Positions 36,538-49,422 of a DNA stretch of 64,000 bases are shown here, piece after piece (position 1 is the first letter of the stretch; each line of letters opens with the position of its first letter). A program made the translations under genes and the position numbers. Where the stretch lies: assembly GCA_905250125.1 (NCBI GenBank), contig CAJNOL010000099.1:124001-188000 (forward strand), written 5' to 3'. The notes beneath the pieces are model-generated. The model searched no databases. It saw only the letters and a list, made by a program, of their open reading frames with translations, and was not told the DNA's origin. This DNA comes from Rotaria sordida (lineage: Eukaryota; Rotifera; Eurotatoria; Philodinida; Philodinidae).

Positions 36538-39500
36538 ATGTCGTATCACAAATTTTTCCGTTTAATCCCTGCCATCTATGGTATTGTTATGATTTTAGTC
36601 ATAACATGCATATTCACACGTGGTTTTACTGATAGTCGAAAAAATTTAATTGATCAATTATACCCATTTGATTATCCTCGAACATATGTTGAACTTTACT
36701 TTATTATACTTATTGATTCTATTATTTTAATAATTTTTTCATGTATTTCTCTATGCAAATATTTTCAACGTTTAAAATATTTTCGATGGATTCGTTTAAT
36801 TCTTATGTTATTTCAATTATTGATTTATGCATATTCTTTAAGTAAATTTCTTGTTTTTTATGAATGGAGAAATATTCGTGAATCAATTTCACCATATCAA
36901 TTAGATCGATTCGATGGTTTAGCGATTGTTTTTATTCCATTATTAGCATTAGGAGGAATTTTAATATGGATTATATTTTTTAAAATTATTAATATTCAAC
37001 ATGTGAATCGTACGATAGATCCAGAACGACAACATCTTATTAATGAAACACCAAGACGATTATATACTGAAGAAACAAGTCCCTTGGCTGTAGATGGTAA
37101 TTGATTTTTTAACAGAGCTTCTCTCAAAATATCAAGCATATCTCCAGCATACGAGGTACTCGTCAAAATTTGTCTTTTTTTGTGCGCATCTGAAAGGGTA
37201 TCATCTAAAACCATGAAACCCAAATTTTTAGCTCATTTAAAACTTCTATAGAAAAGTTAGCTTACACCAACTTTTTACAACTATGAGTTTACTGCTAAAA
37301 AAATAATCTTCCCAAATATCTCAACTGAGATTATTGAGTGAATTGTTTGATACCATATAGAAAAAGATATTCATTTATCAATCAATAAGATCCGACTTCT
37401 GACAGTGTATCTGCTTCCATTTTTTTGAGCTCAAAAGATGTAACACTGAATTTTTTTATATATCATGTTACTTTTGATTCCCTACAAAATGATAAAAGAA
37501 ATGATTTCTTTTCAACACGAAAAGTAGCTTACACTGACAGTAACCAAATAATCAGTCTCAAGGAAAAGGACCTCGAATACTTTTTAGTGCCCTTTATTCA
37601 TGAAAGTTTTCATCTTCAAGAAATTATAACTTATAATTTCTCAAAGATGAAAACTTGCCTGCATGAAGGACACTCAAAAGTATCTGAAATCTTTTTCCTT
37701 GAGATTGTTTATCTGGCTACCTTCTAGTGTAAGCTAGTTTTCGTGATGAAAAGAAATTGTTTCTTTTATCATTTTGTAAAGAATCAAAAGCTACACGACA
37801 TACTAAAAATTCAATGTGGCATCTTTTGATTTCAAAAAATGATAACATAAATGCTGACAAAAATTAAACCTCATCAATTGGTAAATTGAGATCTTTTTCA
37901 TGCATGTTGATTCGGTAAATAGATAATATACAATATTTTAAATAGCTGCTTTTTTTTGCAGTTTTTGTTGCTCTATCTTTTTGTATATGACATAAAATAA
38001 TTTGACATATTTGGAAAGATGTTGACTATTTTCTGGACAGTAAGCTCGTAGTGCTAAAAAGTTAATATAAGCTAACTTTTCTATAGAAAACTAAACATTT
38101 GTATTTCGTGGTTTTAGATGATATCCTTTCGAATACGCACTAAAAAAACGAATTTTGGAGAATGCCTCGGTTTCCTCGTGGATACTCTCTTAACAATTTT
38201 TTTGAATAATTTTTTGTCGTGTAGTTGAAGGAACATCGCCTATTAATGAAACGGAAAGCAAAGACATTCGAGTTCAAATAAAAGAAACCGGTAGTTCATG
38301 GTGGCGAATAGTAAAACTTGGTAGACAAGAATGGAAGTTCTATGCTATGGGTTTTTTCTTCTTATTAAGTGCTGCGCTAGGTAGGATAATTATGCACAAC
38401 TATTGAAAATATATATTCGTACTTTTCTTTTTTGTTTTAGGTGAAATGTTTCAACCATTTTTCTCCGGCAGCATTATAAGTTCTGTTGTTGATAAAAATT
38501 GGCATAAATTTATTACGAGTATATTTTGGTATCTTGGTATATCACTTATTTAGTAAGATTTTTTTTTGTTTCTTTTTGTTTTAATTTATATAAAAATAAA
38601 AATAAAATTTTTATTTGAATTTAGTGTAATTACATCTGGTCTTCGTGGTTTTATTTTTTCAATAACAAGTACGAATTTAATTCAACGTCTTCGAGATACG
38701 GTTTTTACTTCTATTGTAAAACAAGATATTGAATTTTTTGATGAAACTAAAACCGGTGAAATAACTTCTCGTCTATCATCAGATATAACAACAGTTGGTG
38801 AAGCTGTTTCGGTTAATTTAAATATATTTTTACGTAGCATGGTTCAAGCAAGTGAGTGTCGATGCATGAAAATTAAAAATTAAATGATTGTATTGGAAGA
38901 AATATTAGGTTTTCTTCATTAATAAAGAAATCGCTCGACGTGTTTCATCACTTCTGAGCTCATTGTTTGAACATATAGAGAAGACTCCTAAGCGAGAATA
39001 AACCCAAAATGATTCGTGTTCATAGGTGTTCTCTTCAGAGTTACGAAAGTTTTGCGGAATTTTTACTATTGGATGGATGATCAGGAGGGGAATTTAATAA
39101 AACAGTTTTTATCTGAAATTTTGTCTATATGTTTTATGATTCTAAGAATATCTTAAAAGTTTTAGTCAAAATGATTATTTCCTTCTTCAAATCTGCAGTG
39201 CTAAAAAACAGATAATTGGATTGCAGAAAAATCATTGGTTTTTTTTTACGTTGAATATTTCAAGAAGGAAGCCATTGTTTTGACTTATACTTTTAAAATA
39301 CCCTTAGGATCATAAGATCTACTTATAGATAAAATTTTCAAATAAAAAATGTTTTGTTGAATTTTCTTTTTAATATTCCACCCATGAGTAAAAATCCCGC
39401 AAAACTTTCGTAACACTGTAGAGTAGACCTATGAGCAGAAATCTTTTTTTAGGCTTATTCTATTTTAGCAACTCTCTCTTAAGAATTCTCTCGCATTTTG

Positions 39501-42500
39501 TTACTGTAGTGGTACGGAAATGCTTTATAGAATACTCTTATGAGTATTAGAATTTTGATTTTTTTTTCTAAAGTTGACAAACTCTAATTATAATGATTTC
39601 TTTTGTCAATACCTATTAAATTGCAGCTCTGAACAGAAGATAAGATTGACAAAAATTTTTTCATTCTGTTGCCGGAAAGCTTTATAGAAGTTATACGTAA
39701 GTTCTGATGAGACTAGCAGAAATCTATAAAGTTTTGTTCTCGTGCGCTATTCTTCCCAAGTATTACAATTTTAATAAATTTAATCTGTAATAAGGCATTA
39801 GTGAACTAATCGAAGTTCGAAGTGCCAATCTAAAACTTTGTGCACAAGTAAATCTCGTCAATTTTATAATGTTCTGAAAATTCCAACCTAAAAGAATATG
39901 TTGTTCCTGACATGTCGAATATTGAAAACATTGGGATTTCTTTTTCTTTCCTTATCAGTTCGATTGATGAGTCACACTTGGATGCGTTCCCTCGTTAGTT
40001 ATATTGTTTGTAGATTTTATATCAAAAGAATGGATTTCTCTAAAGAGACTTACTAAAGAAGAAAATGATGATGTATCAATCTTTTTATTGAAAAAAATTT
40101 CTATTTATATTGTTTAGTTGGAACCACTATTATGATGTTAATACTATCATGGAATTTATTTCTACTGATATTGATAACTGGTCCATTAGCATTTGGTACA
40201 GCTAAAATTTATGGAGATCTTATGAGTGTAAATATAACTTGAATTCTTATGGAAAAAAATTATCCTTTTTTTTTTTTGTTTTGGTTTCTTTAATCATATA
40301 GAAGCAACAACAGAAAGTTCAAGATGCAATAGCTAAATCCAATGCTTTAGCTGAAGAAGTGATTTCCACTATTCGTACTGTAAAGTCTTTTGCAAGTAAA
40401 ATGTTTTTGTTTATTTTTACATAGTCAATTGATTTGTAATTTTTTTTTTTTTTTGTATTAATTAGACGAAGATGAAGAAGCTCAATTATTTCATAAAAAA
40501 AATGATATTGTTCGAAAATATGCAATTCGACAAGCATTTTATTGTAATATACTATTCATTTAAATATTTATTCTAATTTATTTTATTAGATTTTGGTTAC
40601 ATGTGGAATGCACAAATTTTAATTGTAATACTTAATTTAGGTACACTTGCTTACGGTGGTTATATTGTAATGCATAATCGATTAAATGTTTCCAATTTTG
40701 TTTCATTCGTTTTATATCAACAACGATTAGGCGATGTTCTTAATGTAAAAATTTGTTTTTTTTTGTTTTTTTGTTTTGGAAAATTATTTCAAAATATTTC
40801 GTTTTTATTTTGTAGTCAATTAATGATGTTTATACAGGTTTAATGAAAGCAAGTGGTGCATCAATAAAATTATTTGAATATATTGATCGAATACCAAAAA
40901 TTGTTAATAATGGAATTCAAAAACCGAATAATTTTCAAGGACGTATTGAATTTAGAAATGTTTCATTTTCATTTCCAAATAGAAAAACTGATAAAGTTTT
41001 AAAAAATATTTCATTTACTGTTCAACCTGGACAACAAGTTGCACTTGTTGGACCAAGTGGAAGTAAGATTTTTGATTAGTTGTATTTATCGAAAAATTAT
41101 TTTATTGAGTCTTTAAACATAAGACAATATCTAGAAAGGATTAATTCACTCTACAGATATATGATTAGTTCTAAGAGTTTTGTCGAACAGTAAACTATAC
41201 AAAACAAAAAAAAAACAAATTTCTAATCTAAGAGAACTAGTACAACTTCAATTTCTTAATATATCATTGAAAATACTTAGGGAAATTACATTTCATTTCG
41301 TCAACTCTTATATTTGTTTCCTTTATAATTAAAAATATCTAATGTCATGCATCATATTGAAATAGAAGGAAGTACACATATGTAAAAGAAAACGATCAAT
41401 ATAACTAATGATAAAGTTAATCTAGTAGAAATCCGAATGAAGTTTTATTTTGTTTTTTATATTTTATTAAAATTTATTGTAGGCGGAAAAACAACATGTA
41501 TTAGTTTATTAGAACATTTTTATGAAGCCGATGAAGGTCAAATATTAATTGATGATATACCTGTTCAAAATTATGATTATAAATTTTATCATGAAAAGGT
41601 TTATTTTATTTTATTTTTTAAACAAATCTTTTCTTTTATTTAATTTAATATTTTTTAAAAAAAATCAATAGGTTTCACTTGTTAGTCAAGAACCAGTTCT
41701 TCATGCTCGTTCAATTAAAGATAATATTCAATATGGTCTTACAGAAAAGAAATCACAAGAAGAAATTGAATATGTCGCTCAAATGGCTAATGCTCATTCA
41801 TTTATATCACAATTTCAAGATGGTTATGAAACTGAATGTGGTGAACGTGGAGTACAAATGGCTGGTGGACAAAAACGTTTGTGTTTTTATCGAAATTTAC
41901 AATTCAAATCTATGAAATTTTTTTGTTTTTGTTTTTTGATAGAAAGAATTGCATTAGCAAGAGCATTAATTCGTTCACCAAATGTTTTATTATTAGATGA
42001 AGCTACAAGTGCTTTAGATGCTGAAGCTGAAGCTCAAGTAATTCTTTCTTGGTTATAGAGGCGGAAGTTGATGCATTAATCAGCAGTGATGCAAAGTTTT
42101 CTTTTTTTAATGCTTTTCGTTTTAAATTCTCTTAATTCCAAGGAATTTTTGAAATGAAAAAATAATATTCTAGTATCTATTTTCATGTTGTGACGACAGC
42201 TTAGTCAATTGATTTACTTTAAATATATAATTTATTGTTTATAGGTACAAGAAGCAATAGCTCGTACAGTTATTGGTCGTACAGTACTTGTTATAGCTCA
42301 TCGATTATCAACAATTCGTAATGCAGATAAAATTATTGTTATTAAATATGGAGAAATTGTTGAAGAAGGTACACATGTTGATTTAATGAATAAACATGGT
42401 TTATATTATCAATTAGTTAAACGACAAACAGAACAAAATAAAACAGAAACAAGAAATCGATTGAGTCAAAGTGATCAAACAACAATATCAATTAGCATTC

Positions 42501-42556
42501 CATTAACTGATAAAAAATATTCAAATTCATTCAATATGAAAGAACTATCTATATAA
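36538..42556 (+). CDS. ABCB9: TAP-like ABC half-transporter (ABCB9/TAP family)
   Basis: Thirteen exons: 36538-37096, 38225-38380, 38441-38552, 38625-38851, 40118-40227, 40302-40395, 40466-40543, 40590-40744, 40816-41062, 41483-41598, 41672-41876, 41943-42037 and 42245-42556, giving 821 aa. ABCB9 homodimers pump peptides into lysosomes; TAP1/2 are the ER paralogues. Residues 1-186 form a hydrophobic N-terminal domain like the four-helix TMD0 of ABCB9. The core has [25 protein letters not shown] and [22 protein letters not shown]: Walker A GPSGSGKTT is rebuilt across a 420-bp intron; Q-loop LVSQEP; signature MAGGQKQR rebuilt across a 66-bp intron; Walker [14 protein letters not shown]-loop IAHRLS. 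The signature departs from LSGGQ; human TAP2 is also degenerate here (LAAGQ). Intron 1 is almost wholly a palindrome, and intron 4 holds another. Start: first Met after a T-rich AG. A polyadenylation signal (AATAAA) lies near 42607. Subtype is inferred from the TMD0 and NBD resemblance. Confidence 0.94.
37109..38193. mobile_element. 1.08-kb palindrome forming most of ABCB9 intron 1
   Basis: Two arms of about 540 bp meet near 37640 (AGAAATTATAACTTATAATTTCT). GGTATCATCTAAAACCA pairs with TGGTTTTAGATGATATCC, TTCTATAGAAAAGTTAGCTTA pairs with TAAGCTAACTTTTCTATAG, and AAAATGATAAAAGAAA pairs with TTTCTTTTATCATTTT. TTAA occurs at both outer ends (37109-37112 and 38190-38193). The intron is 37097-38224, leaving only 12 and 31 nt outside. 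Diverged arms show the copy is not new. It has no coding capacity. Confidence 0.85.
39037..39418. mobile_element. Palindromic MITE in ABCB9 intron 4
   Basis: The ends AGAGTTACGAAAGTTTTGCGG and CCGCAAAACTTTCGTAACACTG are inverted. The inner arms pair loosely (AAAACAGTTTTTATCTGAAA with a counterpart near 39330). The right end is followed by TA, which suggests a Tc1/mariner-type target, but the left flank is worn. It lies inside the 1.27-kb intron 38852-40117. Confidence 0.75.
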
Positions 42557-45500
42557 GTAATATTGACACTAATGGAATTTTGTTGCTTTTATTTTTCTTT
42601 ATCTTAAATAAAAAATTTGACTTCTTAAACTAGCCTACTGGAAATTTCCATATATTGAACATCAAGATTTATTTTACTCTGTTTTAATAATAACAAATAG
42701 ACGCATCTTTTTCAATGTTGTATTTTGAAATGCTATTGTGTACTTTTTTCAAAAGACAAAAAGAAAACATCTTCAAATATAAAATATCAAGTGTGTTCAA
42801 AGTATTAGAATATTTCTATCGAAAGAAGTTCAAAAAAAACATAGGAAAACAAGTTTTTTTTTCTTTCACTTCAATTAATTTCATTTTCTTTTTGCAATTC
42901 TAAAATAAATTTATTCTTGACGAAATATGAAATCTAATAATCTAGATAATAGACTGACAAGTTTTTTTTTTTTTTGTTTTTTCAAATTTATTATTGAACA
43001 GAAAATCTTGCAAATCTTTTCCTAAAGATATTGTACTCAGATAAATATACAAAAGTATCATAACCTTTCTGTACTTAAACTTAGAATAGTTAATAATCCT
43101 CGAGTATTAAAAAATTTGACTATATTGTCAGCTTTATTTTAAACTAATGTACATATGAATAAATGATCCATAATAATTCATATTCTTGATTTTCTCCTAA
43201 TAGAAAAATAGAGATATTCATCTATTATAGTTTATCAAAATCTAAATAGATAAATCTATTTTTTATTATCTTTTTAAATGATATTTGAAAATATTTAGCT
43301 CATATACTATGCTGTTTAATTTTGTGGTTTTTTTTTTAGCATAAATTTCTTATCAATTGATTCTATTTTCATCTATGTAATTCAATTCATGTAAAATATG
43401 TCGGACAGTAAAATTACATTTATTCTGATCATTCAAAAACATGTGATAAGAAAGAAAGTACAAAGTCCAGGAATAAAATTTTTTTGTTTCAGTGCATACT
43501 TTTTCTATTGTCAAAGACAATACAACATTCATAGAATAACGTCATTTAGTATTTCTTAATTTATATATATGTATAAATACTTAGACGAACGAAATAGAAA
43601 CCGATGCACCAATTGACATTGAATAAACAATAAAAATTTATATGCGCAATTTATTCGAACTGCAAACATATCGAGGGAAACATATTTTAACTGTTCATAG
43701 ACAGAAGAAAAAGAAAATACGGTAATTCAGAGGAAGATATACACGCCATTTAGTCTATTTCGTTCTAAACGGTAATGGATCATTTTTATTGCTTTTAACC
43801 AAACAAGATCATTCTAGTTTATCCATTGTTTTTTTCTATTAGTCGTCCTTTTTATTGTTTCTCTTTAACAGTTTTCTTATATCATATGTCTTATACATCA
43901 TTGAACAAACTATTACAACACATACAAGTACATCATTTCCTTTTTTTCTGCAAAATTGATAGTCATTATTATTATCATACAAACTATTAAATGGAACCAT
44001 TATTATTTATATTACCAAATAAACTCCATCGTAGATTCAGTAAGTCTGTTTTTTTTTGATAGTGAAATTGTATTTTAATATATCAAATAAGTCAAAATAA
44101 CTGCAACATTAAATATTTTGTAAATATTTTAATACAGACAAATCCTATAACATTGAATTTTTTATTTTTAAAAGATACACCGTCCATTTCTCTACAAGAA
44201 AAGTTCCATTGATTTTCTTACAAAGGGTAAAAATGAAAATAACATTAAAAAAAAAAGTTTTCTTATTATTTCAAATAAATTTTTGAATAATATCATGATA
44301 TACTTTGTTAAAACAAAAGTTGAAGTGAAATAATATAAAAATCATGAATATCTACGGAAAATATGATCGTTATTATGCTGTTCAATTACATCGATTCTTT
44401 GAAGAAAACAGTCGATCATCCTGCAAACATAAAATTTAATTTTTTTTCATCTTGTTTTCATCTTTTGATAATCAATGTTCTGATTGACATGATTCTATAT
44501 AAAATAATTTAATAGATTTAAGTTAGATGAATTAGAGAACCATCACTCTTTAAGTATAGTTGACCATTACACAGTGCTTCACTTTTTTTAATCTTATGAG
44601 AAAATCAATGGAATTTTTGATTGCTATTCTTGTAGAGAATTTGACTTTTGTCTATATTAAGATATTTACAAAATATCCCATGTTGTAATCATTTTGACTT
44701 ATCCGATATTTGATGTCAAATAAGTTATTTTTCTTTCAAATATTTTTATTAACCCAATAAGTTTGTTTCTGGCTGTATTCATTCTCGAATAGATAAATAA
44801 ATAAACACATATTGTACTAATTGTGCAAAAATGTATATTTTGTACATAGTCGGCATTTGACCATAAAACTATACATTAATATATCTCACATAATGGATAG
44901 CAGTCAATCGTTAAGAACTATTCACCCTATTATCGCCTTTCATTTCGTATGATGAAGTGACATTGTCTATTATAGTGTCTATGTTCCAAATCATTGACTA
45001 ACCATCTGTCAGTTATTTATCCATTTTGAGATATTCTATACGCTACCCTGACATGAACTTATATATTCAAATGTTTTGACTGTTAATTAATTTACTATAG
45101 TAAAAAGAATAATGCGTAAATGATTAAGAAAAAAAAAAAGAAACATTTTCATTAAGTAAACGACGTAATATTGAATAGATTATGTCTAGATTAGTACATT
45201 GAGTCCTAAGATATAATATACACTTTTCAAAATAAGATAAATAAAGAATAAAAGAAATTGTAATTACATGTCCTTGATATAAATTATGTATCGGAAGAAA
45301 TTTATACCAGACACAATCTTCTTTATATTCGATATGTCTAGAATAGAGTTGTTTTTTCTGTACGAATGATAAATATCTCAACAAAAGTCTATTATATAAG
45401 GAGAAAAAACCAATATATATAGAAATATAGTTTTTGCCCTTGAAAATGAAAAAAAAACAATATTATTTCAATTGATTTCAATGAAATGATGTCATATATT

Positions 45501-48500
45501 GAGTCAGGTGATTTAAAAATATATAAAGACAACATGGATTTTTTTCTTTCTCATAATATTGTATATGTATGTGTATGTGTGTTGATTTTTGCGTCGTTTG
45601 CTTTAACAACAAAAACAACAACGTCAAGCAAACGCACTCACACTCGTCACCTAATTCTCGACCATCATACTCATTCTTTCATTCTCTCATTTGTTGTTGT
45701 TACTTACTACTACTACTACTGACTGACTACTTTATGTTGACAAAAGAGCATGAGACATAGATATAGACAGTAAGACAAAAGAAAAGAAAAGAAAGGTGAA
45801 TTCATATTCATTCAATTCATATGAGACAAACTCTACATCAATTTAAAAAAAAAAGATTTTCATTGTTTCATAAATATATATTATGGTAAGTACGTTAGCA
45901 TAAACATTGTTTCTTTTATTATCTATCGGCATTGTTTTGATTTATGTTTACATAAAGGAGGAAAGCATTGATGAATAACTATACAGATGGTCAATAGGAG
46001 AATGAGAAGGAGAAATAACAATACGATTTATAACAAAAGTACGTAGTATACAAAAAAACAAAATACAAACATTAATATACTTATGTCTCGTATGACTCTA
46101 TTTACGTCATACACACAGTTATATGTCACTTCATTATTTTTCAGTAATACGTTTTTTTTTTTTCTTTATTCTTCTTCCATCACAACTTATATTGTATTCT
46201 TATATTAAAAATACGTAAGTGATGTGCATGTTAAGGCATAGATACATATATATATGTTTTTTTTCTTTTACACCTGCTTCTTCCTTTTTTTATTCGCAAA
46301 TTCCAAGATGTCAATTGTGCATTTGTTTTGTATATCGTCAATATTGTCTTTCATAGAAACATTTTCGAGAAAATAGAATACATACAGTCGTCTGTATTTT
46401 AAGCTGTTTATTGTTTGGCGTATGAGAAACAACAAAAAATAATTGCAGTACGAGAAGAAAAAACAAAAAAAGGTTCTTGCATCCATCTGTCTGTCTGATT
46501 ATCTTGTTGTTTTTCGTTCTAGAGTAGACATAAGTGCATCTAATATAGACACACACAAATATTTCCTTCTGTTACATGCCGTCTTTTTTTTTTAACATTT
46601 ATGATGGAATGAAGCCAACACTCATTCATTGAAATGTAAATGCTTGTAATGCTTTGGGTAATTTCCCTTGAGAAGAAAAAAAAAAAAAGAATGTGTATAT
46701 GTGTATGAATTTGTCTTTTAAACATATACAGAGTGAATGACATCGTAACTATGTTTTAATACGAACGATAGAAGAGATAATTATACTTATTTTAGTTTTG
46801 ACAATAATGTGTATGTATGTACGACAATCGCTTTAAATGATTCTTAATTGAATTTCTTATTCATGCGGTTTGTGGTCTATGTACTTGAGAGAGGTCATTA
46901 GTACACATTTCTTTAAGATCGCTGGTAGAGTGATACATGTCATCAGACTCAATGATCTTCAACATATGTGAAGTCTACGATCGTTCTTGTCGTCGTCTAG
47001 TAAATGATTTTTATAGAAAATATCTTGATTGGATATATCATCAAGTTTTTATCTCTAAGATAATTTCAGCTTTCTTATTATCTTTGTAAAGACAAGTAAA
47101 TTAAAGAAATTTCTTCTTATTGAATTTATCAGACAATCTATTTCTACTTGTCGATATATTCTTGACCTATGAAGAAAACAATCTAAAAAACAAATGGGCG
47201 TACTTATCGCTCTATTATCAAGGTTATATCCAAATACGGAAGGGAAGGCTGTCGCGTCCTTTATTCTTTTCCAATCTATGATAAAAATCAATAATTTTTT
47301 TGTTTCTTTGAAAGTACATTCTAGGTCTATGCTAATATATCAATTTGTTACGGTTTGCGATGTAATATCTATACATAAAACTATGATAGTCAGATCTTAT
47401 TGCAACATATTTTTCTTAATGAATTTGCAACTTATTTCGAAAAATATGTTTTCAATCTATCCATCGGTAATTACGTTATTTTTTTTTTTCTACAGAAACG
47501 AATGATAAGTATTTTTTGTCATTTGTTATGCAATAGTAACATAGGAAGATCTAACGATCACGAATAGATTTAATGTCGATCAGATCAGTTTAAAATTGTC
47601 CATTTTTTTTTCTCAATCATCAATTGATCTCTTTAAATATTGGGAAATATTTAAGTTTCATATGTTTAATCGAGTCAATACTATATAGTTATACGAATGA
47701 TTAGTAGATAGATTACTAATACATCTATAACATATTAGAATCTGCAACAGTATCAATACTGACATATAAATACCATACATTTTGTTTAAATGTATACAAT
47801 GAAATTTGAATCCTACATAATTACATTCACACATTGTCATCGATTCTGACAAGAATTTCTTTTTTTTTCTTCTCCTTCTTCTTGTTTTAATATGATAAAA
47901 TATCGCTTCATTTCGATGATATGAAATCATACAAGTGTCTTTCGTCTATTTCGCTATAATGTTTGTGGATACTTGAATACAAGAAAAAAAAAAAAAAAAA
48001 AGATTCTTCTCATTTTTATTGTGACAACACAGTAAACATAAACAGTTTTGATTTTACTTTACACATGAGTGAATGTCCTTGATCAAGGTCATCATGTATA
48101 CCTTAAATACAGATTTTTTTTTTATTCCATCATGAATCACTTAGATTTCAAGGTAAAATCATATACCTGTATGATGAAAATATTAACAGTGGCATAGAAT
48201 CAATGCCAGAAGACATACGTTATTCACATATGCTTACTATAAAAAGACAAAACTATCGTATAGAAAATAAAACGTTTGAATGTTTGAAAAGCATGTCAAG
48301 TGACAAATGTTCATTGCCATATCCTACTTTCGACAAGAGTATCTCTTTTAGCAATAAAAAAAAAAAAAAAGGTAGTAATAGTTATTCGATTATACTTTTC
48401 TTCTTTGTCTATGTCATTGTATAATAATCTATAGATTTTATTTTATTTGACATCACATCTTTATGACTTTATTTGCTTGTCTTATTCCATCCTTTTTTTT

Positions 48501-49422
48501 CCGTTTGTTTCTCCTTGTCATCACAATCCTACGTATCTACTACTTGAGAATCAACAAATATTCTATCCACATATAGCATATATTCATTCACATTGTGTTC
48601 TTTTTTTTTGTCTTGGTTAATATGTTATTTGGCTTATTGCCAAACCGGGAGAAACAAAGAAAGTATATATTGTTCATCGTACTGTTATTTCTTTGGCTCA
48701 TCTCCAGTCGTTTTCTTCTATATTTCTTTTGTTATTAACACATACGTATTGTTACTAAGAATAAATTGAAGTTCCCATAGTAAGTATCTCAAGGAGAAAA
48801 AAAAACCGAAGACATACAAATGTAATTCTCTTAAGATTCTTTAGAATAGAATTGTTCATTTGTTTGGATATATGCCAAAACAAACAAGAGTGATCTACCT
48901 TGACTTCTTCTTTCTTTCTTTACATTCGCGCATCTATTTTCATTCAATTTCTTGTTCGTCGTCTATGTACGAAATGACCTCTTGATTTTATTTTATTTTA
49001 TTTTTTTTTATCTTTCTATATGCTCATCATTGTAATATGAAAATTATAAATAGATATACAAGTGATTGTCGAGACGAATGACTAGACAGAAACAAAGATA
49101 TGTCTATTGCCTTGATTACATCTGTATATAATCGATGAAATAAAAAATTGTTAAAATTCAAGGGAGTAAAAAAAAAAAAAAGAAAGAAGTCTAATATCGT
49201 TGTTATTGCGTAAACACGAATAAGGGTAGGAAGAAGAGATTAATCGGTTTGTTTTTTTTTGTTCTCTTCCTTCGACATTTGGGGAAGAGGGGAAAAAACC
49301 ATAGAATCTTTCCTTCTCCTCTTCTCGGCGAAAGGCATTAAATGAAAAGGAAGAAAGGTATACACATATTTTCTTTTATTTTTTCTTTTTTAGCATTAAA
49401 TAATCATTCAAGAAATAATTTT
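42557..49422. other. 6.8-kb gene-free stretch between ABCB9 and DEPTOR
   Basis: AT-rich, with many poly-T and poly-A runs and simple repeats (GTATGT-type near 45565-45590, CTA units near 45703-45720, ATATAT runs). All open frames are under about 105 codons, lack family resemblance and lie in low-complexity sequence. Long 5' regulatory sequence or distal UTR exons of DEPTOR could be here. A T-rich AG at 49393 lies 29 nt before the DEPTOR start. Confidence 0.5.

Noticed and set aside
36996-37223. Minus-strand frame overlapping ABCB9 exon 1
   Set aside because: Antisense shadow of the coding exon running into the palindrome.
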